Assembly (NCBI GenBank): GCA_964483785.1
Contig: CAZACW010000002.1
Coordinates: 36,980 to 100,979 of the forward strand
DNA: 64,000 bases
Reading direction: 5' to 3'
DNA from: JABDGZ01 sp964483785
GTDB taxonomy: Bacteria; Omnitrophota; Gorgyraeia; Zapsychrales; Fredricksoniimonadaceae
The notes beneath the pieces were generated by a model that did no database searches, was not told the origin of the DNA, and was given only the letters and a program-made list of their open reading frames with translations. This document shows, in pieces, positions 18,005 to 26,711 of the stretch (position 1 is its first letter; every line of letters begins with the position of its first letter). Made by a program: the position numbers and the translations under genes.

Positions 18005-19001
18005 GGTCCTGATCATTGCCGAGGCCGGCGTTAATCACAATGGGTCACTGAAATCCGCCTTGAAATTGGTGGACGCGGCGGCCATGGCCGGTGCGGATGC
18101 CGTCAAATTCCAGACCTTTGAGGCCCATGCCGTTGTTTCCAAATTCGCGCCGAAGGCCCGCTACCAGATTCAAGCCACAGGCAAGGAGGGCAATCAGCTG
18201 CAGATGATCCAACAACTGCAGCTGGGTCCCGAGGCGCATAAGATCCTGCAGGCCCATTGCCGCCGAAGGAAAATCATGTTTCTTTCCACGCCTTTTGATG
18301 CGGCCAGCATTGATCTGTTAAACGGGCTGGGCCTAAAGATCTTTAAAATCCCTTCAGGAGAAATCACCAATCTTCCCTATTTGCGCAAAATCGGGGCCTT
18401 AAGGAAAAAGATCATCCTCTCGACGGGAATGGCGGATCTGCGGGAAATCCGGGAAGCGCTCAGGATATTGACGGCGGCCGGCACCAGGAAAGCGCAGATC
18501 ACCCTGCTGCATTGCAACAGCGCCTATCCATCGCCATTTAAGGATGCGAATCTTTTGGCCATCCCCCGGATGAAATCAGCCCTGGGCATGGAGATCGGCT
18601 ATTCTGATCATACCTTGGGGATCGAAGCGGCCGCGGCAGCCGTGGCCCTGGGCGCTGTCATTATCGAAAAGCACCTGACCCTTGATAAGCGCTTACCGGG
18701 TCCAGACCACAAGGCCAGCCTTGACCCGGCTGAGTTGAGGGCCTTGGTCAAAGCTGTCCGGAATGTCGAATCCGCGCTGGGCTCCGGCATCAAAAGGCCT
18801 TCACCGTCGGAAACGGCCAATATCACCCATGTCCGCAAGAGCATCATTGCCTCCAGGGACATCGGCAGGGGGGAACGGTTCAATGAAGAAAACCTGACGG
18901 TCAAAAGGCCAGGCACCGGCCTTAGCCCCATGCAATGGGACAGGGTCATAGGCCGCAAGGCCGTCAAAGCGTTTCATCAAGATGAATTGATCAAGCTATA
19001 A
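17997..19001 (+). CDS. legI: N,N'-diacetyllegionaminate synthase
   Basis: 334 residues of the NeuB family. The N-terminal TIM barrel has IIAEAGVNHNGSL and ADAVKFQTFEAHAV. IFKIPSGEITNLPYLRKIG and LHCNSAYPSPFKDANL follow in order, with EIGYSDHT near residue 200. The C-terminal SAF (antifreeze-like) domain starts at about 275 with VRKSIIASRDIGRGE. The enzyme condenses phosphoenolpyruvate with the six-carbon 2,4-diacetamido sugar. The SYPSP/YSDHTLG variants and the legB/legC neighbours favour legionaminate over sialate. It overlaps ptmE by eight bases. Confidence 0.9.
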   Translation: MSKVLIIAEAGVNHNGSLKSALKLVDAAAMAGADAVKFQTFEAHAVVSKFAPKARYQIQATGKEGNQLQMIQQLQLGPEAHKILQAHCRRRKIMFLSTPFDAASIDLLNGLGLKIFKIPSGEITNLPYLRKIGALRKKIILSTGMADLREIREALRILTAAGTRKAQITLLHCNSAYPSPFKDANLLAIPRMKSALGMEIGYSDHTLGIEAAAAAVALGAVIIEKHLTLDKRLPGPDHKASLDPAELRALVKAVRNVESALGSGIKRPSPSETANITHVRKSIIASRDIGRGERFNEENLTVKRPGTGLSPMQWDRVIGRKAVKAFHQDELIKL

Positions 19002-19005
19002 GCCT

Positions 19006-20193
19006 ATGCACAAAAGAACTATCGCGGTTGTCACCGGTTCCAGGGCCGATTACGGCCATCTGTATTGGCTGTTGCGTGCCATTGAGGAAGATCCGCGTCT
19101 CAAACTGAAGATTTTGGTGACTGGACCGCATCTGTCCAGTACCTTTGGCTCGACGTGGAAACAGATCACCCGGGATGGCTTCAAGATTGCCGCCAAAATT
19201 CCTGTACTAAGCCGGGATAATTCCATGGCCTCCACAGCCGCTGCTGTCGGCCGCGGATGCATCGGCTTCAGCCGTGTCCTTGACAAGGACCGGCCGGACA
19301 TGCTGGTGGTCTTGGGCGACCGGTTTGAAATTTTGGCGGCTGTTGTTGCGGCGTATATCCTGAACATCCCCATTGTCCATCTGCATGGGGGGGAAGCCAC
19401 ACAGGGCGTCATGGACGAAGGGATCCGTCATGCCATCACCAAGATGTCTTCCCTGCACGGAACCGCGACTAAGACCTACAGGCATAGGGTCATTCAAATG
19501 GGGGAAGATCCACGACGGGTTTTTAACCTGGGGGCCGCAGGCTTAGACCATATCTATCGGATGGATTTGCTCAGCAAGGATGCGTTGTACCAAGGTTTGG
19601 GCCTGGATCTGCGGGAAAAAACCCTGCTTGTCACCTTCCATCCCATGACACGGGAGCGTTCTTCCACTGCCAAGCAGGTCCAACAATTGCTTTTGGCCGT
19701 GGCCTCCAGCGGCTGCCAGGCCGTGTTCACCAAGGCCAATGCAGACCCTGAGGGCCTGATCATCAACCGTGCCCTGGCCCTCTTTTGCCGGAGGGACCCA
19801 TCACGGTATAAATTCATTGATAATATGGGTCAGCTTCTCTATTATAGTGCGCTTAAACATATGGATGCCATGGTGGGCAATTCTTCCAGCGGCATGGTGG
19901 AAGCCCCTTCCTTTCATATGCCGGTGGTCAATATCGGTGACCGTCAGGACGGCAGGATCAAGGCCGCCAATGTGCTCGATGTGGATTGCGTGAGTGCACA
20001 GATCACAAGGGCCATCCGACTGGCTTTTAGCCCAAGGTTCAGGCGTTCATTAAAATCCCTAAAAAATCCTTATGACCGCTTTCGGGACGGCAAAACCAGC
20101 CTGCGCCTTAAGGAAATATTGCGCAAGCTCAGCCTGGATGAGAGCTTGATCAAGAAAAAATTTTATGCCATAAAGAATTTCAGCGTCGATTGA
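19006..20193 (+). CDS. legG: Hydrolysing NDP-sugar 2-epimerase (NeuC/LegG family)
   Basis: 395 residues of the GT-B-like UDP-GlcNAc 2-epimerase fold. IAVVTGSRADYGHLYWLLRA at the start, VLGDRFEILAA near residue 103, HLHGGEATQGVMDEGIRHAI, and the C-terminal MVGNSSSGMVEAPSF with VNIGDRQDGR are all family landmarks. LegG releases the NDP while inverting C2 of the diacetamido sugar, giving the substrate of LegI directly upstream. About 15 residues longer at the C-terminus than usual. Confidence 0.88.
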   Translation: MHKRTIAVVTGSRADYGHLYWLLRAIEEDPRLKLKILVTGPHLSSTFGSTWKQITRDGFKIAAKIPVLSRDNSMASTAAAVGRGCIGFSRVLDKDRPDMLVVLGDRFEILAAVVAAYILNIPIVHLHGGEATQGVMDEGIRHAITKMSSLHGTATKTYRHRVIQMGEDPRRVFNLGAAGLDHIYRMDLLSKDALYQGLGLDLREKTLLVTFHPMTRERSSTAKQVQQLLLAVASSGCQAVFTKANADPEGLIINRALALFCRRDPSRYKFIDNMGQLLYYSALKHMDAMVGNSSSGMVEAPSFHMPVVNIGDRQDGRIKAANVLDVDCVSAQITRAIRLAFSPRFRRSLKSLKNPYDRFRDGKTSLRLKEILRKLSLDESLIKKKFYAIKNFSVD

Positions 20194-20201
20194 GGAGCAT
20201 G

Positions 20202-21074
20202 ATGAAAAACATCAGGATCATTCCGCGTCTGGACATCAAGGGGCCCAATTTGGTCAAGGGCATCCATTTGGAAGGCCTGCGTGTCTTGGGCCGGCCCCAG
20301 GACTTTGCCCGGCATTATTATGAGGCCGGCGCGGATGAATTGATTTATATGGACGTGGTGGCCAGCCTTTATAACCGCAACAGCCTGCATGATATCATCA
20401 CCAAGACCGCCAAGGAAATTTTCATTCCCTTGACAGTGGGAGGAGGATTGAGAACCATCGAGGATATCCGCCGGGTCTTAAGGGCCGGTGCGGACAAGGT
20501 TTCATTAAACACAGCGGCCATAAGTCATCCGGATTTTATCCGTGAGGCCGCGCGCATGTTCGGCTCCTCCACCATTGTCGTGGCCATTGAGGCCATCCGT
20601 CAGCCCGATGGCCGGTACCTGGCGTATACAGACAATGCCCGGGAATACACAGGGGTGGAAGTGCTGGCCTGGGCCGGGAAGGTCCAGGAGCTGGGCGCCG
20701 GTGAAATCCTTTTGACCTCGGTGGACCGTGAAGGCACGGGCACAGGATATGACCTGGAGCTGATCAGGTCCGTGGCTGAAGCTGTCTCCATTCCGGTCAT
20801 TGCCTCCGGCGGGCCAGGGCAATTGAACGATATCCAGAAGGCCATCCTGCAGGGAAAGGCGGATGCCGTGGCGGTTGCCTCCATGCTCCATTACGAAACC
20901 ATCAAGCATCTGCGGGCGGATTTGGATTCCTATCAAGAGGGCAATGTGGAATTTTTAAAAAGCGGCCGGGAATTCACCAAATGCCGGCCCTGCTCCATTT
21001 TGCAGATCAAGCAATATTTAAACCAGCAGGATATTCCCTGCCGGTATCAGCCTAAGGAAGCTGTTCATGTTTGA
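20202..21074 (+). CDS. hisF: HisF-like cyclase subunit of a sugar amidotransferase system
   Basis: 290 residues, TIM-barrel HisF homologue. IIPRLDIKGPNLVKGIHLEG, AGADELIYMDVVAS, PLTVGGGLRTIEDI and IPVIASGGPG are conserved. The extension of about 35 residues at the end (FTKCRPCSILQIKQYL) is typical of HisF copies in surface-glycan loci (the HisF2/WbuZ type). The neighbours are HisH-like and N-acetyl sugar amidotransferase genes and no other histidine gene is present, so it probably helps convert an acetamido to an acetamidino group. GAGGAG precedes ATG 20202 by four bases. Confidence 0.85.
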   Translation: MKNIRIIPRLDIKGPNLVKGIHLEGLRVLGRPQDFARHYYEAGADELIYMDVVASLYNRNSLHDIITKTAKEIFIPLTVGGGLRTIEDIRRVLRAGADKVSLNTAAISHPDFIREAARMFGSSTIVVAIEAIRQPDGRYLAYTDNAREYTGVEVLAWAGKVQELGAGEILLTSVDREGTGTGYDLELIRSVAEAVSIPVIASGGPGQLNDIQKAILQGKADAVAVASMLHYETIKHLRADLDSYQEGNVEFLKSGREFTKCRPCSILQIKQYLNQQDIPCRYQPKEAVHV

Positions 21075-21750
21075 AGCGGACAAGCATAAGGTCGCCATCG
21101 TTGATTACGGGCTGGGCAATTTGTTCAGCGTCCAGTATGCCTGCCGTGCGGTCGGTCTGGAGTGCATCATCACCCATGACAGGGAACTGATCCAAAGGTC
21201 CGCAGGCATCATCCTTCCGGGGGTCGGGGCCTTTGGAGATGCCATGGCCAATTTGAAGAAACTGGATTTGGTCGGCGTGCTCAAGGATTGCGTGCACATG
21301 CACAAGCCCTTTTTCGGCATCTGTTTGGGCATGCAGTTATTGCTTTCCCAAAGTGAGGAATTCGGGATTCATCCGGGGCTGGACATCATCCGCGGCAAGG
21401 TGATCAGGTTTGACCAGGGTCGAGACCAGCGGGCTGTCAAGATCCCTCAAGTGGGGTGGAACCGCATCCGCATCAATCCCGGCCATCCCGGGGCCAAGGA
21501 AGGACTGCTCAAGGGAATACACGATGAGGAGTTTATGTATTTTGTCCATTCTTATTATGCCGTCCCGGAAGATGAAAATTTGGTCCTGACTAAGACCTCG
21601 TACGAAGGCATTGCGTATTGTTCCTCCTTCCTGAAAGATTCGGTCTTGGCCGTGCAATTTCATCCGGAAAAGAGCGGGTCCGAGGGGTTAAAATTTTATC
21701 AAAATTGGGCCCATCTGGTCCATGCCGGCAAGGAGCTGGTCAACCCATGA
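21067..21750 (+). CDS. hisH: HisH-like glutamine amidotransferase subunit
   Basis: 227 residues, class I glutaminase. VAIVDYGLGNLFSVQYACRA starts the domain; FFGICLGMQLLLSQSEEFG holds the nucleophilic cysteine, and AVQFHPEKSG the His/Glu pair of the triad. It should release ammonia from glutamine for the HisF-like partner encoded immediately upstream (eight-base overlap) and the amidotransferase downstream. As with that hisF, context argues against a histidine-biosynthesis role. Confidence 0.87.
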   Translation: MFEADKHKVAIVDYGLGNLFSVQYACRAVGLECIITHDRELIQRSAGIILPGVGAFGDAMANLKKLDLVGVLKDCVHMHKPFFGICLGMQLLLSQSEEFGIHPGLDIIRGKVIRFDQGRDQRAVKIPQVGWNRIRINPGHPGAKEGLLKGIHDEEFMYFVHSYYAVPEDENLVLTKTSYEGIAYCSSFLKDSVLAVQFHPEKSGSEGLKFYQNWAHLVHAGKELVNP

Positions 21751-22955
21751 CAACAGCATTGGAAGTCAAATACGGCCTGCCGGCGACGGTGGTTTTTTGC
21801 AAGCACTGCGTGATGTCCAACCAGCGGCCGACCTCGGCGGTGGAATTCAAGCACACGATCAACAGCCGCAAGAACACCCTGCATATCCATGAAGACGGGA
21901 TATGTGATGCCTGCTCTTATGCAAAAGAGAAGCTTAAGATCGACTGGAAAAAGCGCGAGGAAGAGCTGCTGCGGCTGCTGGACAAATACCGCCGCAAGGA
22001 TGGGCATTATGACTGCCTTGTGCCCGGCAGCGGCGGCAAGGACAGCGCCTATCAGGCCCATGTGCTCAAATACAAGTACGGGATGCATCCTTTGACCGTC
22101 ACCTGGTCGCCCCTGATGTATACGGATTACGGCTATAAGAATTTCAGGAATTGGCTGGATATCGGCGGTTTTGACAATATCAGCTTTTACCGCAACGGCA
22201 AGGTGATGAAATTATTGACAAGGCTTGGCATCGAAAATCTTTTGCATCCTTTTCAGACCTTTATTTTGGGGCAGAAAAACCTGGGCCCCAAACTGGCTGC
22301 CCAATTCGGCATCCCGCTGGTGTTTTACGGGGAGTGCGAGGCTGAATACGGCAATCCCATTGCGGACAACACCCGCTCCTTGAGGGACAAATCCTACCAT
22401 ACCTTCAAAAACATCGATGACGTTTACCTGGGAGGCATTTCCGTCAGGGAGTTGAAGGAGCGCCACCACATCGACATGGAAGAGCTGATGTGCTTTCTGC
22501 CGGCGGACGCGGCCCAGCTGGAAAAAGCGGCCGTGGAGGTCCATTATTTGGGCTATTACCTGAAATGGACGCCGGAGGAGGTCTATTATTATGCCGTGGA
22601 AAATACCGGATTCCAGGCGCGGCCTTTCCGGTCCCAGGGCACCTACAGCAAATACAACAGCATTGATGACAAAATCGATGATCTGCACTACTATACCTTA
22701 TACATCAAATTTGGGCTTGGCCGGGCCACCTATGACGCTTCCCAGGAAATCCGCAACAACCACATCACCCGTGAAGAAGGGGTGGCCCTGGTCAAGAAAT
22801 TCGACGGTGAATTTCCGGACAGATATTTCCGCGAGGTCATGGAGTATATCGGCATGAAGCCGGAAAAGTTCATGGAGCTCTGCGACCAGTTCCGCTCGCC
22901 GCATCTCTGGGAGCAGGTTGACGGTCAATGGAAATTACGTTACACTGTTTGGTAA
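21747..22955 (+). CDS. N-acetyl sugar amidotransferase (PseA/WbpG-like)
   Basis: 402 residues. Near the N-terminus Cys residues (FCKHCVMSNQRP, then GICDAC) form a zinc-type site. A PP-loop ATPase motif PGSGGKDSAYQAHVLKYKYG follows near residue 93. The C-terminal region has GLGRATYDASQEIR. It matches the family that adenylates an N-acetyl group and, with HisH/HisF-supplied ammonia, makes an acetamidino group, as known for pseudaminic-acid derivatives and Pseudomonas O-antigen. Here the likely target is legionaminic acid. The start is the ATGA overlap with the HisH gene. Confidence 0.87.
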   Translation: MTTALEVKYGLPATVVFCKHCVMSNQRPTSAVEFKHTINSRKNTLHIHEDGICDACSYAKEKLKIDWKKREEELLRLLDKYRRKDGHYDCLVPGSGGKDSAYQAHVLKYKYGMHPLTVTWSPLMYTDYGYKNFRNWLDIGGFDNISFYRNGKVMKLLTRLGIENLLHPFQTFILGQKNLGPKLAAQFGIPLVFYGECEAEYGNPIADNTRSLRDKSYHTFKNIDDVYLGGISVRELKERHHIDMEELMCFLPADAAQLEKAAVEVHYLGYYLKWTPEEVYYYAVENTGFQARPFRSQGTYSKYNSIDDKIDDLHYYTLYIKFGLGRATYDASQEIRNNHITREEGVALVKKFDGEFPDRYFREVMEYIGMKPEKFMELCDQFRSPHLWEQVDGQWKLRYTVW

Positions 22956-22970
22956 GATGAGGAGGGGACC

Positions 22971-23144
22971 ATGGAAGAACAATTGCTTAAAGGTAATTTC
23001 AAGGTCAAACATCCCGTGAAGCAGAAGCCCAAGAAGGACGCTCCGACCTTTTTGGAAGAATACAAGAAAAAGGCCATGGGCTCGATCGGAGGCAGCATGG
23101 TCTACATGGAGCGCGGCCAGATGACCTGGGACGGAGACCAATAG
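22971..23144 (+). CDS. Small protein of unknown function, 57 residues
   Basis: A short open frame with GGAGG five bases before its ATG, one of the best ribosome-binding sites in the region, filling the gap between the amidotransferase and the Maf-like gene. The protein is lysine-rich in the middle (VKHPVKQKPKKDAPTFLEEY) and ends MVYMERGQMTWDGDQ. No membrane segment, signal peptide or cysteine is evident. I do not recognise it. The tight fit, stop three bases before the next start, argues for a real gene, possibly a small partner of the Maf-like transferase. Confidence 0.65.
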   Translation: MEEQLLKGNFKVKHPVKQKPKKDAPTFLEEYKKKAMGSIGGSMVYMERGQMTWDGDQ

Positions 23145-23147
23145 CCC

Positions 23148-24170
23148 ATGAAAGCCCAGGCCGTTGGCCCTTTTGAGCGCGTTGTTGAAGAAATAGCCCA
23201 GGTGGGGTTCAAGCACCACCGCCAGACGCTGCTGGAGCATGCCCTTATCAACGCGCCGCAGGCTAAGCAATCCATCAAGGACCTGCCTGACTTAAAAGGC
23301 CCGAAGGCCCGATCAGCTATCGTCATCAGCGCCGGACCCAGCGTCCACCGTCAACACTCTTTAAAGCGCATCAAGGACTTAAACTATCCGGGCACGCTGA
23401 TCTGTGTCGACGGAGCTTTTATCGCGGCCTTGAAAGCCGGCCTCATCCCGGATTTTGTCATGGCCTTGGACCCCCATCGCCGCAGGCCGGTGCGCTGGTT
23501 CGGGGACCATGATTTTGAGAAAAATACGGCGGATGATGATTATTTTGCCCGCCAGGATTTGGACGTCGAATTTCGCAAAAATACCATCGCCCAGAACAAG
23601 CTCCACATTGAGCTGGTGAATACTTACGGCCCGAAAACCAAGGCCATTGTGGCTTCCTGCGCAGCGGCCAACGTCGTCGGGCGCATCCAAGAAAGCGGCA
23701 TGGACGCCTACTGGTGGAACCCCTTGGTGGATGATCCGCACACCCCGGGAAGCATCACCCGCGCCATGTATGATATCAACCGCCTGCCCTGCCTGAATAC
23801 CGGAGGCAATGTCGGCACCGCGGCCTGGGTCTTTGCGGATTCTTTCTTAAAAATCCCTGAGATCGCCCTGGTCGGCATGGATTTCGGCTATTACGGGGAC
23901 CTGCCCTTCGAGAAGACCCAGACCTTTTATGAGCTGCACCAGTATCTGCAGAACGCGGAATCCGTGGAGTCCTTGTTCGTGGAATATGACTTTCCGTTGA
24001 CCGGCGAAACATTTTATACGGACCCGACGTATTATTGGTACCGGAAAAATTTTCTGGAACTTTTTTTGCTGGCGCGCGGCCGCACGTATAATTGCACCGA
24101 AGGCGGCACCCTCTTTCATGAGAAGATGCCCTGCCTTTCCCTTGACGATTTTATCCAACGCCACCTTTAA
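23148..24170 (+). CDS. Maf/MptE-like (DUF115) nonulosonate glycosyltransferase candidate
   Basis: 340 residues. AIVISAGPSVHRQH near residue 60 followed by LICVDGAFIAALKAGLIPDF and VMALDP is the DUF115/MptE-like core shared by Maf proteins; LNTGGNVGTAAWVFADSF and EIALVGMDFGY complete it. Maf proteins transfer pseudaminic or legionaminic acid to flagellins in several bacteria. Placement among legionaminate genes supports a nonulosonate transferase here, though the long N- and C-terminal extensions of large Maf proteins are missing. The acceptor could be a glycan rather than flagellin, since no flagellar gene is nearby. Confidence 0.75.
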   Translation: MKAQAVGPFERVVEEIAQVGFKHHRQTLLEHALINAPQAKQSIKDLPDLKGPKARSAIVISAGPSVHRQHSLKRIKDLNYPGTLICVDGAFIAALKAGLIPDFVMALDPHRRRPVRWFGDHDFEKNTADDDYFARQDLDVEFRKNTIAQNKLHIELVNTYGPKTKAIVASCAAANVVGRIQESGMDAYWWNPLVDDPHTPGSITRAMYDINRLPCLNTGGNVGTAAWVFADSFLKIPEIALVGMDFGYYGDLPFEKTQTFYELHQYLQNAESVESLFVEYDFPLTGETFYTDPTYYWYRKNFLELFLLARGRTYNCTEGGTLFHEKMPCLSLDDFIQRHL

Positions 24171-24182
24171 CCCAGGGGACCC

Positions 24183-25766
24183 ATGGCCAAAATCCTGATG
24201 ATCAATCCAGTGGTGAGGGAAGAAGACGATCCCAAGCATATCCCCTACGGCATTGCCCTGCTGGCGGCCATTGCCGTCGAAAAAGGGCATCTCGTCCAGA
24301 TTTACGACGAGAACGCCTGGCGCAAAGGCCTGGAGGTGGTGGAGCAGGTCTGCCGGGCCGATGATTGGGACGTGATCGCCATCGGCGGATTGACGACAAC
24401 CTACGGTTCCATCAAGAAAATCCTTCAAATATGCCGCAAGGTCTGTCCCCAGGCCTTCATCGTGGCCGGCGGCGGATTCTTGACCAGCATGCCCAAGGAA
24501 ATGCTCTCCTGGCTGCCGGAAATCGATATCGGCATCATGGGAGAGGCTTTTGCCACATGGCCTGATATCCTTGAAAAGATAGACCGCAAGGACCTTGATT
24601 TCTCCAAGACCTTAGGGGTCTGTTTCCGCGCTCAAGACGGCAAGGTCACCATCACCAACGTGCGGTCCAATATCCATGACCTGGATGTCCTGCCGTATCC
24701 GGCCTGGGACCTGCTGCCCTTGGAGATATACTTTAAAAATTCCAGCACCACCTACTCCGAAGCCGGCTTTCTGGCCAAGCGGCGCATCGATGTGATGGGC
24801 TCCTTAGGCTGCAGCCTGATCTGCAAATTCTGCTGGCATTTGGGTACCACCGGCGACATGGTGGTGGAAAAAGACGAGAAGGGCGAGAATGATGTCCGTT
24901 TCACCTACGGCCGCAATATCCGCTATCACAGCCCGCGCTACATTGTCAACATGGTCAAGACCCTCAGGGACAAATACCAGGTGGATTTTGTCAGTTTTAT
25001 CGATGAAAATTTGATGACTATGGACGTGGCCAGCGGCCGCACCTGGCTTAAAGAACTGTGCGCCTTGTGGATCGAGGAAGGGCTGCAGCCGACGTCCCGG
25101 CGCGACGGTGTCCCGGACAATGAGAACAAGGGGGGCGTGTTCTGGGCCGGGACCAGCCATGCCAGCCTTTCCAACAAGGAAATCCTGCAGATCATGTACA
25201 AGGCCGGCTGTTCCCATCTGGTCTACGGCATTGAGTCCTTTGATCCGGTGATCCTCAAAAATTTGGGCAAGGGCGTCAACCAAAACCATAATTTGAACGC
25301 CCCGCGGATCTGCATGGAAACCGGCATCATCCCCATCCCCAACATCATCATTGGCTTCCCCCTGGAAACATTCCAAAGCGTGCGCACCACCATCGAATGC
25401 CTGATCAAACTGGGCATTCACTGCAAGCCGCATTTTGCCACACCCTACCCAGGCTCCGAGTGGTATTATGCCTACAAGGAGTCGATCCTGGAGCAATACA
25501 ACGGCGATCTGGAGAAGTTCATCATGGACTTGGGCGATGCCTCCAAAATTTCAGCTGTGATTTCCCATCAATTCTCGCCCATGCAGCTTTTGGGCCTGCA
25601 GCAGATTGTGATGCAGCGGGACCTGAGGCTGTTGGCATTGGCGGAAAAGCATTGGGGCAAGGCTGATGAGCTGGTGCGGCCCCTGGCCGTGCCCCGGGAG
25701 TCCTTCAACATTGTCAAGGCCAAGGTCAAGGCGCCGATGGAAGAAGAGACCAAGGCTTCCTTATAA
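24183..25766 (+). CDS. Radical SAM protein with B12-binding-like N-terminal domain
   Basis: 527 residues. The N-terminal ~150 residues (ILMINPVVREEDDPKHIPYG, YGIALLAAIAVEKGH, IAIGGLTTTYGSIKKI) have the cobalamin-binding-domain fold. The radical SAM site GCSLICKFCWH (CX3CX2C) is near residue 204, then FVSFIDENLMT and LVYGIESFDPVILKNLGKG as in B12-radical SAM proteins. It could methylate an unactivated carbon or rearrange a sugar; the substrate is unknown. It sits inside the legionaminate block, so it may modify that sugar. Confidence 0.82.
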   Translation: MAKILMINPVVREEDDPKHIPYGIALLAAIAVEKGHLVQIYDENAWRKGLEVVEQVCRADDWDVIAIGGLTTTYGSIKKILQICRKVCPQAFIVAGGGFLTSMPKEMLSWLPEIDIGIMGEAFATWPDILEKIDRKDLDFSKTLGVCFRAQDGKVTITNVRSNIHDLDVLPYPAWDLLPLEIYFKNSSTTYSEAGFLAKRRIDVMGSLGCSLICKFCWHLGTTGDMVVEKDEKGENDVRFTYGRNIRYHSPRYIVNMVKTLRDKYQVDFVSFIDENLMTMDVASGRTWLKELCALWIEEGLQPTSRRDGVPDNENKGGVFWAGTSHASLSNKEILQIMYKAGCSHLVYGIESFDPVILKNLGKGVNQNHNLNAPRICMETGIIPIPNIIIGFPLETFQSVRTTIECLIKLGIHCKPHFATPYPGSEWYYAYKESILEQYNGDLEKFIMDLGDASKISAVISHQFSPMQLLGLQQIVMQRDLRLLALAEKHWGKADELVRPLAVPRESFNIVKAKVKAPMEEETKASL

Positions 25767-25767
25767 T
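25762..25767 (+). promoter_or_regulatory. Possible -10 element (TATAAT) eight bases before a start codon
   Basis: A perfect TATAAT overlaps the TAA stop of the radical SAM gene and ends exactly eight bases before ATG 25776. No good -35 is seen 16-18 bases upstream. It could drive a leaderless message for the next gene, as at other sites here, or be chance around a TTATAA stop context. Confidence 0.3.
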
Positions 25768-25775
25768 TGTCGACC

Positions 25776-26711
25776 ATGAACATCGTGATCTTTGGTTTGG
25801 GTTCAATCGGCCGGCGCCATGCCGGGATTTTGCGCAAGCATTTTTCCCATGATCTGGCTGCCTTTCGCAGCCGCAGGTCAGGAGCCCGGCGCCCTGTGGC
25901 GGGGATCAGAGAAATCTATACATGGCAGGAGCTGGAAGCTTTCAGGCCTGATGCGGCCTTTATCACCAACCCGACGTATTTGCACATTCCAACCGCCCTG
26001 CGCTGCGCCGGCTTAGGCATGCACCTGTTCATTGAAAAACCTCTTTCCCACTCTCTGGAGGGGATCGCCCGGCTGGGCCGAATTTGCCGTCGCAAGAAAC
26101 TGAGCTGTTATGTGGCCTACGGCCTGCGTTTTCATTCGGTGGTCCAGCGCCTGCGCCAAAAAATTAAGGGCAAAAAAATTGCGCATGTGCGCATCGTCTG
26201 CTCATCCTATCTGCCGGACTGGCGTCAGGGGCCGCAGGCCAGGCAGGCCTACTCAGGCAAGGCCAAGGAGGGAGGGGGCGTGCTCTTGGATCTGTCCCAT
26301 GAATTCGATTATATCCGGTATTTATTCGGTGATTTTAAGATCAGGTCCGGCGTCTTTGCCAGGGCCGGCAAGGTTTCTGTGGATGCTGAGGACTTTGCGG
26401 ATGTGTTAATGACTGCGTCCCGCGCGCCGCACATCAATATGCATATCAATTATCTAAGCCGCAGTCAGGAACGGCGCATCGTGATTGACCATGATAAAGG
26501 CACCATCACCGCAGACTTGCTGCGCCAAACGCTGGAGATCAGGGAAGGCCGCAGGCTGAAGATTGAGCGGCTCAAAGGAAGCAGGGATGATTATTTGAAA
26601 AAACAGACGAGGTATTTTTTCGGCCATATCGGCCGGCCTGGCCTTATGAATGATTGGCAGGAAGCCGGGGATACCTTGGCCAAGATTTTAGAGTTCAAGC
26701 GCCATGCGTGA
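25776..26711 (+). CDS. Gfo/Idh/MocA-family oxidoreductase (PtmF-like position)
   Basis: 311 residues. IVIFGLGSIGRRHAGIL is the NAD(P)-binding Rossmann start; HLFIEKPLSHSLEGI is the EKP motif of the family. Lying between the Maf/radical SAM genes and the CMP-legionaminate synthetase gene, it occupies the place of PtmF in Campylobacter legionaminate loci, proposed to help supply the amino-sugar precursor. That equivalence is by context only. ATG 25776 is preferred over the in-frame TTG 25767. Confidence 0.8.
   Translation: MNIVIFGLGSIGRRHAGILRKHFSHDLAAFRSRRSGARRPVAGIREIYTWQELEAFRPDAAFITNPTYLHIPTALRCAGLGMHLFIEKPLSHSLEGIARLGRICRRKKLSCYVAYGLRFHSVVQRLRQKIKGKKIAHVRIVCSSYLPDWRQGPQARQAYSGKAKEGGGVLLDLSHEFDYIRYLFGDFKIRSGVFARAGKVSVDAEDFADVLMTASRAPHINMHINYLSRSQERRIVIDHDKGTITADLLRQTLEIREGRRLKIERLKGSRDDYLKKQTRYFFGHIGRPGLMNDWQEAGDTLAKILEFKRHA

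Noticed and set aside
20202..21750. HisF and HisH as histidine biosynthesis genes
   Set aside because: No other histidine gene is near, both lie between legG and a sugar amidotransferase gene, and the HisF has the glycan-type C-terminal extension.
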